A stretch of DNA of 12,931 nucleotides, from assembly GCA_029259995.1 (NCBI GenBank), contig JAJDEC010000549.1, positions 1 through 12,931 of the forward strand. Reading direction: 5' to 3'. Made by a program: the position numbers and the translations under genes. Every line of letters begins with the position of its first letter. The first letter of the stretch is position 1. The stretch is from Phycisphaerae bacterium (GTDB taxonomy: Bacteria; Planctomycetota; Phycisphaerae; UBA1845; UTPLA1). The notes under the pieces were generated by a model that saw nothing but the letters and a program-made list of their open reading frames with translations, was not told where the DNA came from and ran no database searches. Of this stretch, positions 1 to 6,630 are shown piece after piece.

Positions 1-1
1 G

Positions 2-250
2 GTTGATGACGGGGAACGGGGCAATGGGACAGGCGCGGCGCTGGTTCGGCATGCCGAGGCGTGGGCGAGAAAGTTCGGACTGACGAGGATGCGCGTGCGA
101 TCCAACGTCTTGCGAGAACGCGCCCGGAGATTCTACGAACGGATCGGCTATTGCGTGTTCAAGCAACAGGCGATATTTGATCGATCGCTGGATTCGCCGC
201 AGGCGATCCGGATGGACAGCTCGGAATCCGTCGATCGATTCGTCGGATAG
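2..250 (+). CDS. GNAT family N-acetyltransferase, C-terminal part (5' end outside window)
   Basis: The reading frame is open from the window edge to a TAG at 248-250, giving 82 residues. It opens with a run containing RGNGTGAAL, which matches the acetyl-CoA pyrophosphate-binding loop (R/Q-x-x-G-x-G/A) of GNAT motif A. This is followed by an amphipathic helix (LVRHAEAWARKFGL) and then the motif-B-like end RARRFYERIGYCVFKQQ, where the FYERIGY pattern is typical of GNAT C-termini. GNAT enzymes move an acyl group from acyl-CoA to an amine. The acceptor cannot be read from this fragment. It precedes a C39-like peptidase gene, and from memory GNAT and C39-like domains are fused in one protein in some gammaproteobacteria, next to the same RimK-like ligase. 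The last 20 or so residues after QQAIFDRSL look like linker. The family call is solid; the role within the pathway is inferred. Confidence 0.85.
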   Translation, partial: VDDGERGNGTGAALVRHAEAWARKFGLTRMRVRSNVLRERARRFYERIGYCVFKQQAIFDRSLDSPQAIRMDSSESVDRFVG

Positions 251-329
251 AAATGCCAGTATCACACTGGCGACGGCGAATGGAGTTGCTAGTATTGGCG
301 CGCGTGCAAGTGAGAGGAATATCCCAGGA

Positions 330-1034
330 TTGAAGAGTCAGCTCGATTTCAGCATTTCCGCCCAGCCCACTGAGACCACGTGCGGCCCGACGTGCCTGCA
401 CGCGGTCTACAACTATTTCGAAGACACGATCTCTCTGGAACAGGTGATCGACGAAGTGGATGCGCTGGGCGACGGCGGGACGCTTGCCGTCTATCTGGCG
501 TGTCATGCCTTGCGCCGCGGATACACGGCGAGAATCTACACGTACAACCTGCAGGTCTTCGATCCGACCTGGTTCGTGTCGCGCGATGTCGATCTCGCAG
601 CGAAACTTCGCGCGCAAATGGACGCCAAGCCGGACGCGAAACTGCGTCACGCCATCCAGGGATATCTTGAGTTTCTTCGATTGGGCGGCGAACTGCTCTT
701 TCGTGATCTGACGGCGAAGCTCGTGCGGGAGCCGTTGAAGAAGCGCCGGCCGATTATCACGGGACTCAGCGCGACGTATCTTTATCGAAGCGTTCGAGAG
801 ATCGGTTCGACGAACATGGAAGACGATATTCGCGGCACGCCGGTCGGTCATTTCGTGGTCTTGTGTGGATATGACAAGGCGCAGCGTGAAGTGCTGGTGG
901 CGGATCCGATGATTCCGAATCCGTTTTCCAAAACGCAGTTTTATCACGAATCGATCGAGCGCGTGCTCGGTGCGATTTTTCTCGGCGTCGTGACGTACGA
1001 CGCCAATCTTCTGGTCATCGACAAATCCGTCTGA
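330..1034 (+). CDS. C39-like (papain-fold) cysteine peptidase family protein
   Basis: The product is 234 aa from a TTG at 330, with an AGAGGA-type ribosome site about 11 nt upstream. The frame stays open back to a TTG at 177, which would give 285 aa overlapping the acetyltransferase by 74 nt. The extra N-terminus is arginine-rich and not domain-like, so 330 is preferred. With this start the nucleophile motif is TTCGPTCLHAVYNYF (Cys18), the histidine motif is GHFVVLCGYD (His174), and the following Asp lies in VADP (Asp192). This is the Cys-His-Asp order of papain-like C39 enzymes. There is no signal peptide or membrane segment, so it should act in the cytosol. RimK- and GCS2-type ligases lie immediately downstream, so it may trim or hydrolyse the amide product they make, or act as an acyl-transferring cysteine enzyme. 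Family confidence is good; the substrate is unknown. Confidence 0.8.
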   Translation: MKSQLDFSISAQPTETTCGPTCLHAVYNYFEDTISLEQVIDEVDALGDGGTLAVYLACHALRRGYTARIYTYNLQVFDPTWFVSRDVDLAAKLRAQMDAKPDAKLRHAIQGYLEFLRLGGELLFRDLTAKLVREPLKKRRPIITGLSATYLYRSVREIGSTNMEDDIRGTPVGHFVVLCGYDKAQREVLVADPMIPNPFSKTQFYHESIERVLGAIFLGVVTYDANLLVIDKSV

Positions 1035-1074
1035 CAAATTGTGCCGCGGCCATCTGCCGCAAAGGGCAACGAAC

Positions 1075-2547
1075 GTGGCGAATCTCATCGTCGTCAATAA
1101 TCCCAAGAACTGGTCATTGAAAATTCCGGATGTACCCATCGTGTCGGCGCGGGACTACCTGACGGACACGGCCTTCAGCGTCCAGCGATCGCTGAAAGTG
1201 TTCAATCTGTGCCGATCATATCGGTATCAGAGCATGGGCTACTATGTGTCGTTGTTGGCGCTGGCGCGAGGCCATAAGCCGCTGCCGAATGTCACGACGA
1301 TTCAGGATTTGAGTACGCCATCGATCTCTCGCTTCATGGCCGATGAAGTGGATGATCTGATCCAGAAGAGTCTGCGCGGGATCAAGTCGTCGCGTTTCTC
1401 CCTGAGTATCTACTTCGGACAGAACATGGCGAAGCGGCACGAGACGCTGAGTCAGCGGTTGTTTCTCATGTTTCAGGCGCCGCTGCTGCGGGTTGAGTTT
1501 GAATGGGACGGGGAAGCATGGCGGATGCGGGGAATACGGGCGATCTCGGCCGATGACATTCCCGCCACGCATCATGACTTCGTCGTCGAATCGGCCCGGA
1601 CGTTCTTCAAGCGAAATCGATTTCCGGCGAAGCGATCGAGCAAGACGCAATTCGACATGGCGATTCTGGTCAACGAGGACGAACCGCTGCCGCCGTCCAA
1701 CAAGACGGCCTTGCGCAAGTTCGCGGAGTCAGCGAAACGCAATAAGTTCGCGGTCGAGTTCATCGATCGATCGGACTACGATCGGGTTGCCGAGTTTGAT
1801 GCGCTGTTTATCCGCGAAACGACGCAGGTGAACCATCACACCTATCGATTTGCGCGTCGCGCGATTGCCAACGATCTCGTCTCGATCGACGACGCCGATT
1901 CAATCGCCCGCTGTACGAACAAAGTGTATCTGACGGAATTATTGACGCGGCATCGCGTGTCGATTCCGAAGACGTTGATCGTTCATAAGAAGAATCGCGA
2001 TCAGATCGCGGAGGATATCGGCTATCCGTGCATCCTGAAGTTGCCGGACAGTTCATTTTCGCAGGGTGTGTACAAGGCGGAATCGCCCGAATCGCTGGAC
2101 GAAATCCTGGACAAAATATTCAGCAAATCCGACATGCTCGTGGCCCAGGAATTCATGCCGACGGACTACGACTGGCGGATCGGCATCATCGATCGCCAGG
2201 TACTTTACGCCTGTCGTTACTTCATGGCGAAGCAGCACTGGCAAATTCGCCACGCGGACGGGGATCGAGAGGCGTATGGCGATGTGGAGGCCGTGCAATT
2301 GCACGACGTTCCCAAGACTGTCATCAAGACGGCGATGGCGTCGGCGAAACTGATCGGCGACGGGCTGTATGGCGTCGATCTCAAGTACCTGCGTAGCAAG
2401 GCCTACGTGATCGAAGTGAACGACAATCCGAGTATCGACGCCGGCTACGAGGATCGAATTCTGAAAAACGAGCTTTACGACGCAATCATGCGCGTATTCG
2501 CCGCCCGCGTTCAGAAGAAAAAAGGCATGAACGGAGATCGAGCGTGA
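1075..2547 (+). CDS. RimK-like ATP-grasp ligase with N-terminal RLAN domain
   Basis: The product is 490 aa from a GTG at 1075, preceded by AAAGGG about 8 nt upstream. A TTG at 1039 would add 12 residues but lacks a good ribosome site. Residues 1-160 resemble the RLAN domain found before RimK-type ATP-grasp modules: SARDYLTD at 24-31, then a conserved stretch at 44-71 beginning NLCRSYRYQSMGYY. The ATP-grasp fold covers about 245-475, with Lys283 and Lys322 as nucleotide contacts, VAQEFMP at 356-362, DWRIGIID at 366-373 and the metal-binding VIEVNDNPSID at 445-455 (Glu447, Asn449). This family joins a carboxylate to an amine through an acyl-phosphate intermediate, using ATP. RimK adds glutamate; the substrate here is not known. 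The gene starts 41 nt after the C39 gene and its TGA overlaps the next start codon, which implies translational coupling. Confidence 0.9.
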   Translation: MANLIVVNNPKNWSLKIPDVPIVSARDYLTDTAFSVQRSLKVFNLCRSYRYQSMGYYVSLLALARGHKPLPNVTTIQDLSTPSISRFMADEVDDLIQKSLRGIKSSRFSLSIYFGQNMAKRHETLSQRLFLMFQAPLLRVEFEWDGEAWRMRGIRAISADDIPATHHDFVVESARTFFKRNRFPAKRSSKTQFDMAILVNEDEPLPPSNKTALRKFAESAKRNKFAVEFIDRSDYDRVAEFDALFIRETTQVNHHTYRFARRAIANDLVSIDDADSIARCTNKVYLTELLTRHRVSIPKTLIVHKKNRDQIAEDIGYPCILKLPDSSFSQGVYKAESPESLDEILDKIFSKSDMLVAQEFMPTDYDWRIGIIDRQVLYACRYFMAKQHWQIRHADGDREAYGDVEAVQLHDVPKTVIKTAMASAKLIGDGLYGVDLKYLRSKAYVIEVNDNPSIDAGYEDRILKNELYDAIMRVFAARVQKKKGMNGDRA

Positions 2548-3782
2548 GCGCGGAATATCATCTGTTTGACTGTTTTGGCGTCGAACTGGAATACATGATC
2601 GTTGATACGACGACGCTTGATGTATTCCCCGCATCGGATCGAATCCTGCACGCGATCGCGGGTTCGTATGAATCCGAGGTCGAGATCGGGGCGTTGAGCT
2701 GGTCCAACGAGTTGGCGCTGCACGTGATCGAGCTGAAGACGAACGGTCCCGCGACGGCATTGGAGAATCTCGACGCGCTCTTCGATGCGAGTGTGCGGCA
2801 GATCAACGAGATCCTGGCGCCGCACGGCGGAATGCTGATGCCGACGGCGATGCATCCATGGATGGATCCGCATTCCGAGACGCGCCTGTGGGAGCACGAA
2901 TACAGCCCTGTTTACGAAGCGTTCAATCGCATTTTCGATTGTCGCGGTCACGGCTGGTCCAACCTTCAGTCGGCGCATCTGAATCTGCCTTTTTGCGGCG
3001 ACGAGGAATTCGGTCGGCTCCACGCGGCGATCCGTTTGTTGATGCCGATTCTGCCGGCGATTGCGGCGAGTTCGCCGATGATGGACGGCAAACTCACGGG
3101 ATTGATCGATACGCGGCTCGAAACGTATCGGGGCAACGCGCGGAAGATACCGTCGATTGCCGGGCGCGTGATTCCCGAGCCAGCCTATACGCGATCGGAT
3201 TACGAGCGCGACATTCTTCAGGCGATTTACAGGGACCTGGCGCCGTTCGATCCGGATGGGACGCTTCAGTTCGAATGGGCGAACGCGCGGGGCGCGATCG
3301 CGCGATTCGATCGAAGCGCCATCGAGATCCGCACGCTGGACGTGCAGGAATGCCCGGCCGCCGATTGTGCGGTCCTGCATCTGATCGTTGCCGCCTTGCG
3401 AGCGATTGTTGACGAGCGATGGAGTTCATTTGATTCCCAGAAGGCGTGGTCAGTTGATCCGCTGGCGGAACTGCATCTGCGCGTGATACGGGACGGGGAG
3501 TTGGCCGTGGTCGAGGACGCGGCATACCTCGCGGCATTGGGGGTTCCGTCGGCGACGCCTTGCAAAGTCAAGGACATCTGGCGTCATCTGTCGGCGGCGA
3601 CGATGCCGAGCGCCGGCGTCTCGGAGCGAACCCGATCGGCGATGGAGGAAATCGTCGAGAACGGACCCCTCTCGCGACGGATTCTGGCGCGACTTGGCGG
3701 CGATCCGACACGCGCCGCCATTGAAGGTACATATCGACAGCTCTGCGACTGCCTGCAGCAAGGGACGATGTTCCGTGGCTAA
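2544..3782 (+). CDS. GCS2-like glutamate-cysteine ligase family protein
   Basis: The product is 412 aa from a GTG at 2544 that overlaps the preceding TGA (GTGA), with GGAG at 2533-2536. The N-terminal GVELEYMIVD (residues 12-21) is the acidic strand of the GCS2/carboxylate-amine ligase family, where the glutamates bind metal. Other family features are HPWMDP at 104-109, the histidine motif QSAHLNLPF at 142-150, and a late block running from NARGAIARFD to SAIEIRTLDVQEC (about 247-270) that resembles the family's arginine-rich binding region. The length matches the family. Members use ATP to join the gamma-carboxylate of glutamate, or another carboxylate, to an amine. Together with the RimK-like enzyme it gives the operon two independent amide-forming steps. 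Glutathione synthesis is not the obvious role, because the partner genes differ from gshB. Confidence 0.87.
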   Translation: MSAEYHLFDCFGVELEYMIVDTTTLDVFPASDRILHAIAGSYESEVEIGALSWSNELALHVIELKTNGPATALENLDALFDASVRQINEILAPHGGMLMPTAMHPWMDPHSETRLWEHEYSPVYEAFNRIFDCRGHGWSNLQSAHLNLPFCGDEEFGRLHAAIRLLMPILPAIAASSPMMDGKLTGLIDTRLETYRGNARKIPSIAGRVIPEPAYTRSDYERDILQAIYRDLAPFDPDGTLQFEWANARGAIARFDRSAIEIRTLDVQECPAADCAVLHLIVAALRAIVDERWSSFDSQKAWSVDPLAELHLRVIRDGELAVVEDAAYLAALGVPSATPCKVKDIWRHLSAATMPSAGVSERTRSAMEEIVENGPLSRRILARLGGDPTRAAIEGTYRQLCDCLQQGTMFRG

Positions 3783-4494
3783 GGGATGGGGCGTAGTCGT
3801 GTCGTGTGAGCACGCCGGGAGCCAGATTCCATCGAGATTCCGCAGTTGTTTCCAATCGGACGGCGCAAGGAAGGCGTTGGCGTCGCATCGCGGTTGGGAT
3901 CCGGGGTCCCTGGCGCTGGGGCGTCGATTGTCCAAGGCATTTGGAGCCCCGCTTGTTGTCAACCACATCTCTCGACTGCTGGTGGAAGTCAATCGATCTC
4001 CGGGGCATTCCCAGCTGTTTTCGGAGTACTCGAAATCGCTGATGGAGACCGATCGACGATTTGTGCTCGACACGATCTACAAACCGCATCGGGATTGCGT
4101 GGAGTTGATGATTCGCGAAGCGCTTCGGGATGGATCGCGCGTATTGCACGTTGGTTCGCATTCGTTCACGCCGAGCTTGAATGGTGAGAAACGAAACGCG
4201 GATATCGGGTTCCTGTACGACCCGAGCCGAAAGGCAGAGAAGAAACTCTGCATCGCGTGGCAGGCGGCGCTTCACGAGTCAGGGCCGGAATTCCGCGTGC
4301 GGCGGAACTATCCGTATCTCGGTTCGGCGGACGGCCTCACGACATATTTGCGCAAGACGTTGAGGACTCCAAGATATCTCGGCATTGAGTTGGAAGTGAA
4401 TCAGCGATTCCTCAAGCCGGAGAATCGACGTGTTTGGTCGCGCCTGCAAGAGCGAATTGTTGAGAGTCTGCGGTCGATCATCATCCACGATTGA
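3775..4494 (+). CDS. N-formylglutamate amidohydrolase family protein
   Basis: The product is 239 aa from a GTG at 3775, which overlaps the end of the upstream gene by 8 nt. AAGGGA at 3760-3765 sits about 9 nt ahead. The frame extends upstream to 3694, but that part lies within the GCS2-like gene and is not family-like. Hallmarks of the N-formylglutamate amidohydrolase family appear in order: VVVSCEHAGSQIP (7-19), SHRGWDPGSLALG (37-49), SRLLVEVNRS (66-75), HVGSHSFTP (125-133), ADIGFLYDP (142-150) and GIELEVNQRFL (203-213). His, Asp and Glu residues in these blocks are likely metal and catalytic ligands. The family hydrolyses N-acyl amino acid amide bonds. Its place at the end of a ligase operon suggests removal of a blocking group or editing of the peptide product, rather than histidine breakdown. 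Confidence 0.87.
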   Translation: MAKGWGVVVSCEHAGSQIPSRFRSCFQSDGARKALASHRGWDPGSLALGRRLSKAFGAPLVVNHISRLLVEVNRSPGHSQLFSEYSKSLMETDRRFVLDTIYKPHRDCVELMIREALRDGSRVLHVGSHSFTPSLNGEKRNADIGFLYDPSRKAEKKLCIAWQAALHESGPEFRVRRNYPYLGSADGLTTYLRKTLRTPRYLGIELEVNQRFLKPENRRVWSRLQERIVESLRSIIIHD

Positions 4495-4595
4495 GTTTCG
4501 ATGCGCCGCAACAAGACAGGTTTCTCACGGAATTCCGGGAGTGAATTCATGCATGCGATGCGTCATGTGTGCTGCAGATCTTGTGACAATGCCAA

Positions 4596-4712
4596 GTCTA
4601 TGACGCACTTTCAGTGCTTGGCTCATGGTTTGATCCGCAACCCAGGGCTGCGATTGCCCGCATCGCGGGCTGCACTTGCCCTGGGCTTCCCTATGGCACG
4701 CTTTCAGCGTGC
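4596..4712. repeat. Composite palindromic intergenic element (three hairpins)
   Basis: Three stem-loops follow one another. The first is GCAC/GTGC at 4605-4608 and 4614-4617 around a TTTCA loop. The second is nested: CCCAGGGC at 4641-4648 pairs with GCCCTGGG at 4678-4685, and inside it GCCCGC at 4656-4661 pairs with GCGGGC at 4665-4670. The third is GCACGC/GCGTGC at 4696-4701 and 4707-4712, again around a TTTCA loop. The repeated loop and the layout suggest a dispersed REP-like element of planctomycete type. That it is dispersed is inference; only one copy lies in this window. Confidence 0.6.
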
Positions 4713-4719
4713 GGGGCGA

Positions 4720-4846
4720 GTCCGTTCAAGTCGCGTTCCCATACGCTCAAGTCGCATTCCCATAAGTTCAAGTCGCGTTCCCCCTAGGCTCAAGTCGCAT
4801 TCCCCTCCGTTCAAGGCGCATTCCTCTACGATCAAGTTGCGTTCCC
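4720..4846. repeat. Six-unit tandem repeat, 21-22 bp period
   Basis: A core TCAAGTCGCRTTCCC, preceded by six or seven variable bases, occurs at 4726, 4747, 4768, 4790, 4811 and 4832. The period is 21 bp except for one 22-bp step before the fourth unit. The first four cores differ only in an alternating G or A (GCG, GCA, GCG, GCA), and the last two are more degenerate. The 21-bp period equals seven codons, and the minus strand would read as heptads of the GMRLERM kind. However, the 22-bp step breaks any frame across the array and no convincing gene covers it. Confidence 0.85.
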
Positions 4847-4899
4847 CGGAAATGCGTGAAGAACCACAATAAATGTCGGGCGATGCGACGTAAGCAAAG

Positions 4900-4931
4900 G
4901 GCGACGCATGTTTATTCAAACATGCGTCGCC
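4900..4931 (-). terminator. Strong stem-loop 3' of the GACC-repeat gene
   Basis: A perfect 14-bp stem is formed by 4900-4913 and 4918-4931, closed by the 4-nt loop ATTC. It starts 33 nt beyond the stop of the minus-strand gene ending at 4965. No clear T-run follows on either strand, so it may be a terminator with an atypical tail or a transcript-end stabiliser. It could also act for the plus-strand operon, but that stop codon is about 400 nt away. Confidence 0.55.
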
Positions 4932-4964
4932 ATGCGCATCGGGTCAGTTCCGGGCGAGATTTGC

Positions 4965-6548
4965 CTACTCGCAGAGTCCGCCGGCAAGGACGGCCGTCAC
5001 AAACATGTTGACATCGCCGAGGTCGACGTTGCCATCCTGGTTCATGTCGGAGCACTTGCATTGCAGCGGATCTGCGCCGAGGAGGCAGTCCGTCATTGCC
5101 TGTACATCGTCGCCGTCGATGGCATTGTCGCCGTTCGCATCGCCGTGACAGGTCGCGCAGGGCAGACAGGGGTTCGGATCACAGGGAACGCCCGCGCCGA
5201 AGAAGTCGCGACCCGCGAGGATGCAGTTGTAGGCAGGGGCCTGTCCGCAAGCGCCGTCGAGGCAGCAGGCGCCGGCATTGCAGGCACCGCTCGCACAGTC
5301 TGCACCTGCGAAGAAGAACCCGTTGATTGATTGGCACTCGGTTTCAGACACGTCCTGGCAGCCGGAGTCCGTGCAGCACGCTCCGGAACTACAGCTTCCG
5401 GCTGTACAGACAGTGCCAGCGCCGAGCCACGTGTCAGAGCCTGTGCATGCATTTGCGGCGACGTCGTTCTCACAACTGCCGTCGAAGCGGCAGCAAGCGC
5501 CGACGGGCGGCGCGCCGCAGGGGAATCCATCGCAGTTGGTTCCGCTTCCCTGAAAGTCGCCGCCGACTTGAACGCAGGCGAGCTGGAACTCGACAGTGCA
5601 CGTGGCGCCGCGGCAACAGGCGCCCAAGTCACATGTGCCGCTGCTGCAGGTCGTATCGTTGCCTGCATAAAGACCGCCGCTGGCATCGCATTGTGCCGAC
5701 GTGACATCGTTGAGACAGCCGAATTCGGCTGTGCAGCATGCGCCGGTCGGATCACCGCCGGGGCCGCACGGATCGCCCTCGCAGGTCGTTCCATCGCCGA
5801 GAAAGACGCGCCCCAGTTCTTCTGTGCAGTTCTCCGGAATCGTGACGACGCAGTTCGTTCCCGAACAGCAGGCGCCGCTGGGTGGGGCGCAAAGGCCGGA
5901 TGTGCAGGCGCCGCCGAAGAAGGCGCCGCCCTGGCTTGCGCAATCCGATGGAATCAACTGTACGCAATTGCTATTGACGCAGCATGCCCCTTCAGTACAT
6001 GGGGCGGGTTGATCGGCACAGGTCGTATTCGGGCCCGCCCAGATGCGGCCGCCGCTGACACATGCGGCCTCAAGGATTCCGTCGAAACAGGCGCCGTTGT
6101 CGCAGCAGGCGCCAGTTGGTGGCGGCCCGCACGGTTCGCTTTCACAGGTTGTGCCGGGAAAGAATGTCGCGCCGTCCATGTTGGCGCATTGGATCGAGGT
6201 TGTATCAAGACATTGGTTTTCGAATGTACAGCAGGCGCCGCACAGGTTTTCCGTGCACGTCGCGCCGACTTCGAACAATCCGCCTTGTTGCGCACAGTCA
6301 ATCTGCGAGGTTTCGATGCAGCCTTCGCCCGTACAGCATGCGCCGAGATCGCAGTTGAATCCGTCGTTCTCGCAGGTTGTTCCTTCGCCGAGGTAAATGC
6401 CGCCGGTGGCGGAACAGAAAACGGGCGAGATTTCTGAGCACTCGCCGTCGATGCAGCAGGCGCCGTTTTGTGCCGTCGCCGACTGCCAGCTACACAGGCA
6501 GGCGGCGATTGCGATGAATAGCAGTCGTGAGGCTTTGGTTCGGAGCAT
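4965..6548 (-). CDS. Exported protein with eleven Cys-rich GACC repeats and dockerin-like C-terminus
   Basis: The product is 527 aa from the ATG at 6548, with AGGGGA about 6 nt upstream. The open frame runs back to 6686, but the added residues precede an evident signal peptide. Residues 1-27 form that signal: a basic start, a hydrophobic core and a cleavage site near ATAQ. Eleven tandem repeats of about 36-43 residues follow. Each begins GACC and has the pattern CC, C, C, C, C (six cysteines), with a recurring G-x-T-C near its end. Six conserved cysteines per unit suggest disulfide-bonded modules outside the cytoplasm. Residues 464-527 hold two calcium-loop motifs, GDANGDNAIDGDDV and SDMNQDGNVDLGDV, as in type I dockerins. 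Its start lies 82 nt after the 280-aa gene, so the two may be co-transcribed. The function is unknown; a structural or surface role is a guess. Confidence 0.88.
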   Translation of the reverse strand: MLRTKASRLLFIAIAACLCSWQSATAQNGACCIDGECSEISPVFCSATGGIYLGEGTTCENDGFNCDLGACCTGEGCIETSQIDCAQQGGLFEVGATCTENLCGACCTFENQCLDTTSIQCANMDGATFFPGTTCESEPCGPPPTGACCDNGACFDGILEAACVSGGRIWAGPNTTCADQPAPCTEGACCVNSNCVQLIPSDCASQGGAFFGGACTSGLCAPPSGACCSGTNCVVTIPENCTEELGRVFLGDGTTCEGDPCGPGGDPTGACCTAEFGCLNDVTSAQCDASGGLYAGNDTTCSSGTCDLGACCRGATCTVEFQLACVQVGGDFQGSGTNCDGFPCGAPPVGACCRFDGSCENDVAANACTGSDTWLGAGTVCTAGSCSSGACCTDSGCQDVSETECQSINGFFFAGADCASGACNAGACCLDGACGQAPAYNCILAGRDFFGAGVPCDPNPCLPCATCHGDANGDNAIDGDDVQAMTDCLLGADPLQCKCSDMNQDGNVDLGDVNMFVTAVLAGGLCE

Positions 6549-6630
6549 GGTCTTCCCCTCTTGCTGGAGTCTGGCGATTTCGAAAATTCGAATGATGACA
6601 GCCGGCCGATCGAAATCAGGCGACAGTGTG

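Noticed and set aside
3775..4494. Reading the amidohydrolase as HutG of histidine breakdown, given hutH in the same window
   Set aside because: It overlaps the GCS2-like gene in an operon over 6 kb from hutH on the other strand, so context ties it to the ligases.
4720..4846. Possible CRISPR array
   Set aside because: The conserved core is only about 15 bp with 6-7 bp between cores. That is far too short for spacers, and no cas gene is nearby.
4501..4872. A 123-codon plus-strand frame beginning 6 nt after the amidohydrolase stop
   Set aside because: It runs through the hairpin element and tandem array; the product is low-complexity Arg/Ser/Pro with no motif and no ribosome site.
4704..4919. 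A 71-codon minus-strand frame with heptads like GMRLERM
   Set aside because: It starts inside the terminator stem, the 22-bp unit shifts its phase, and the heptads follow simply from the 21-bp repeat.
5331..6437. A 368-codon plus-strand frame antisense to the GACC-repeat gene, rich in Ala, Cys and Arg
   Set aside because: It mirrors the repetitive codon pattern of the real minus-strand gene, has no ribosome site, signal or domain, and its start lies mid-gene.
6579..6592. Two TTCGAA palindromes separated by AA between the 280-aa and 527-aa genes
   Set aside because: They are short, unsupported as a terminator or operator, and lie in a gap where co-transcription is plausible.
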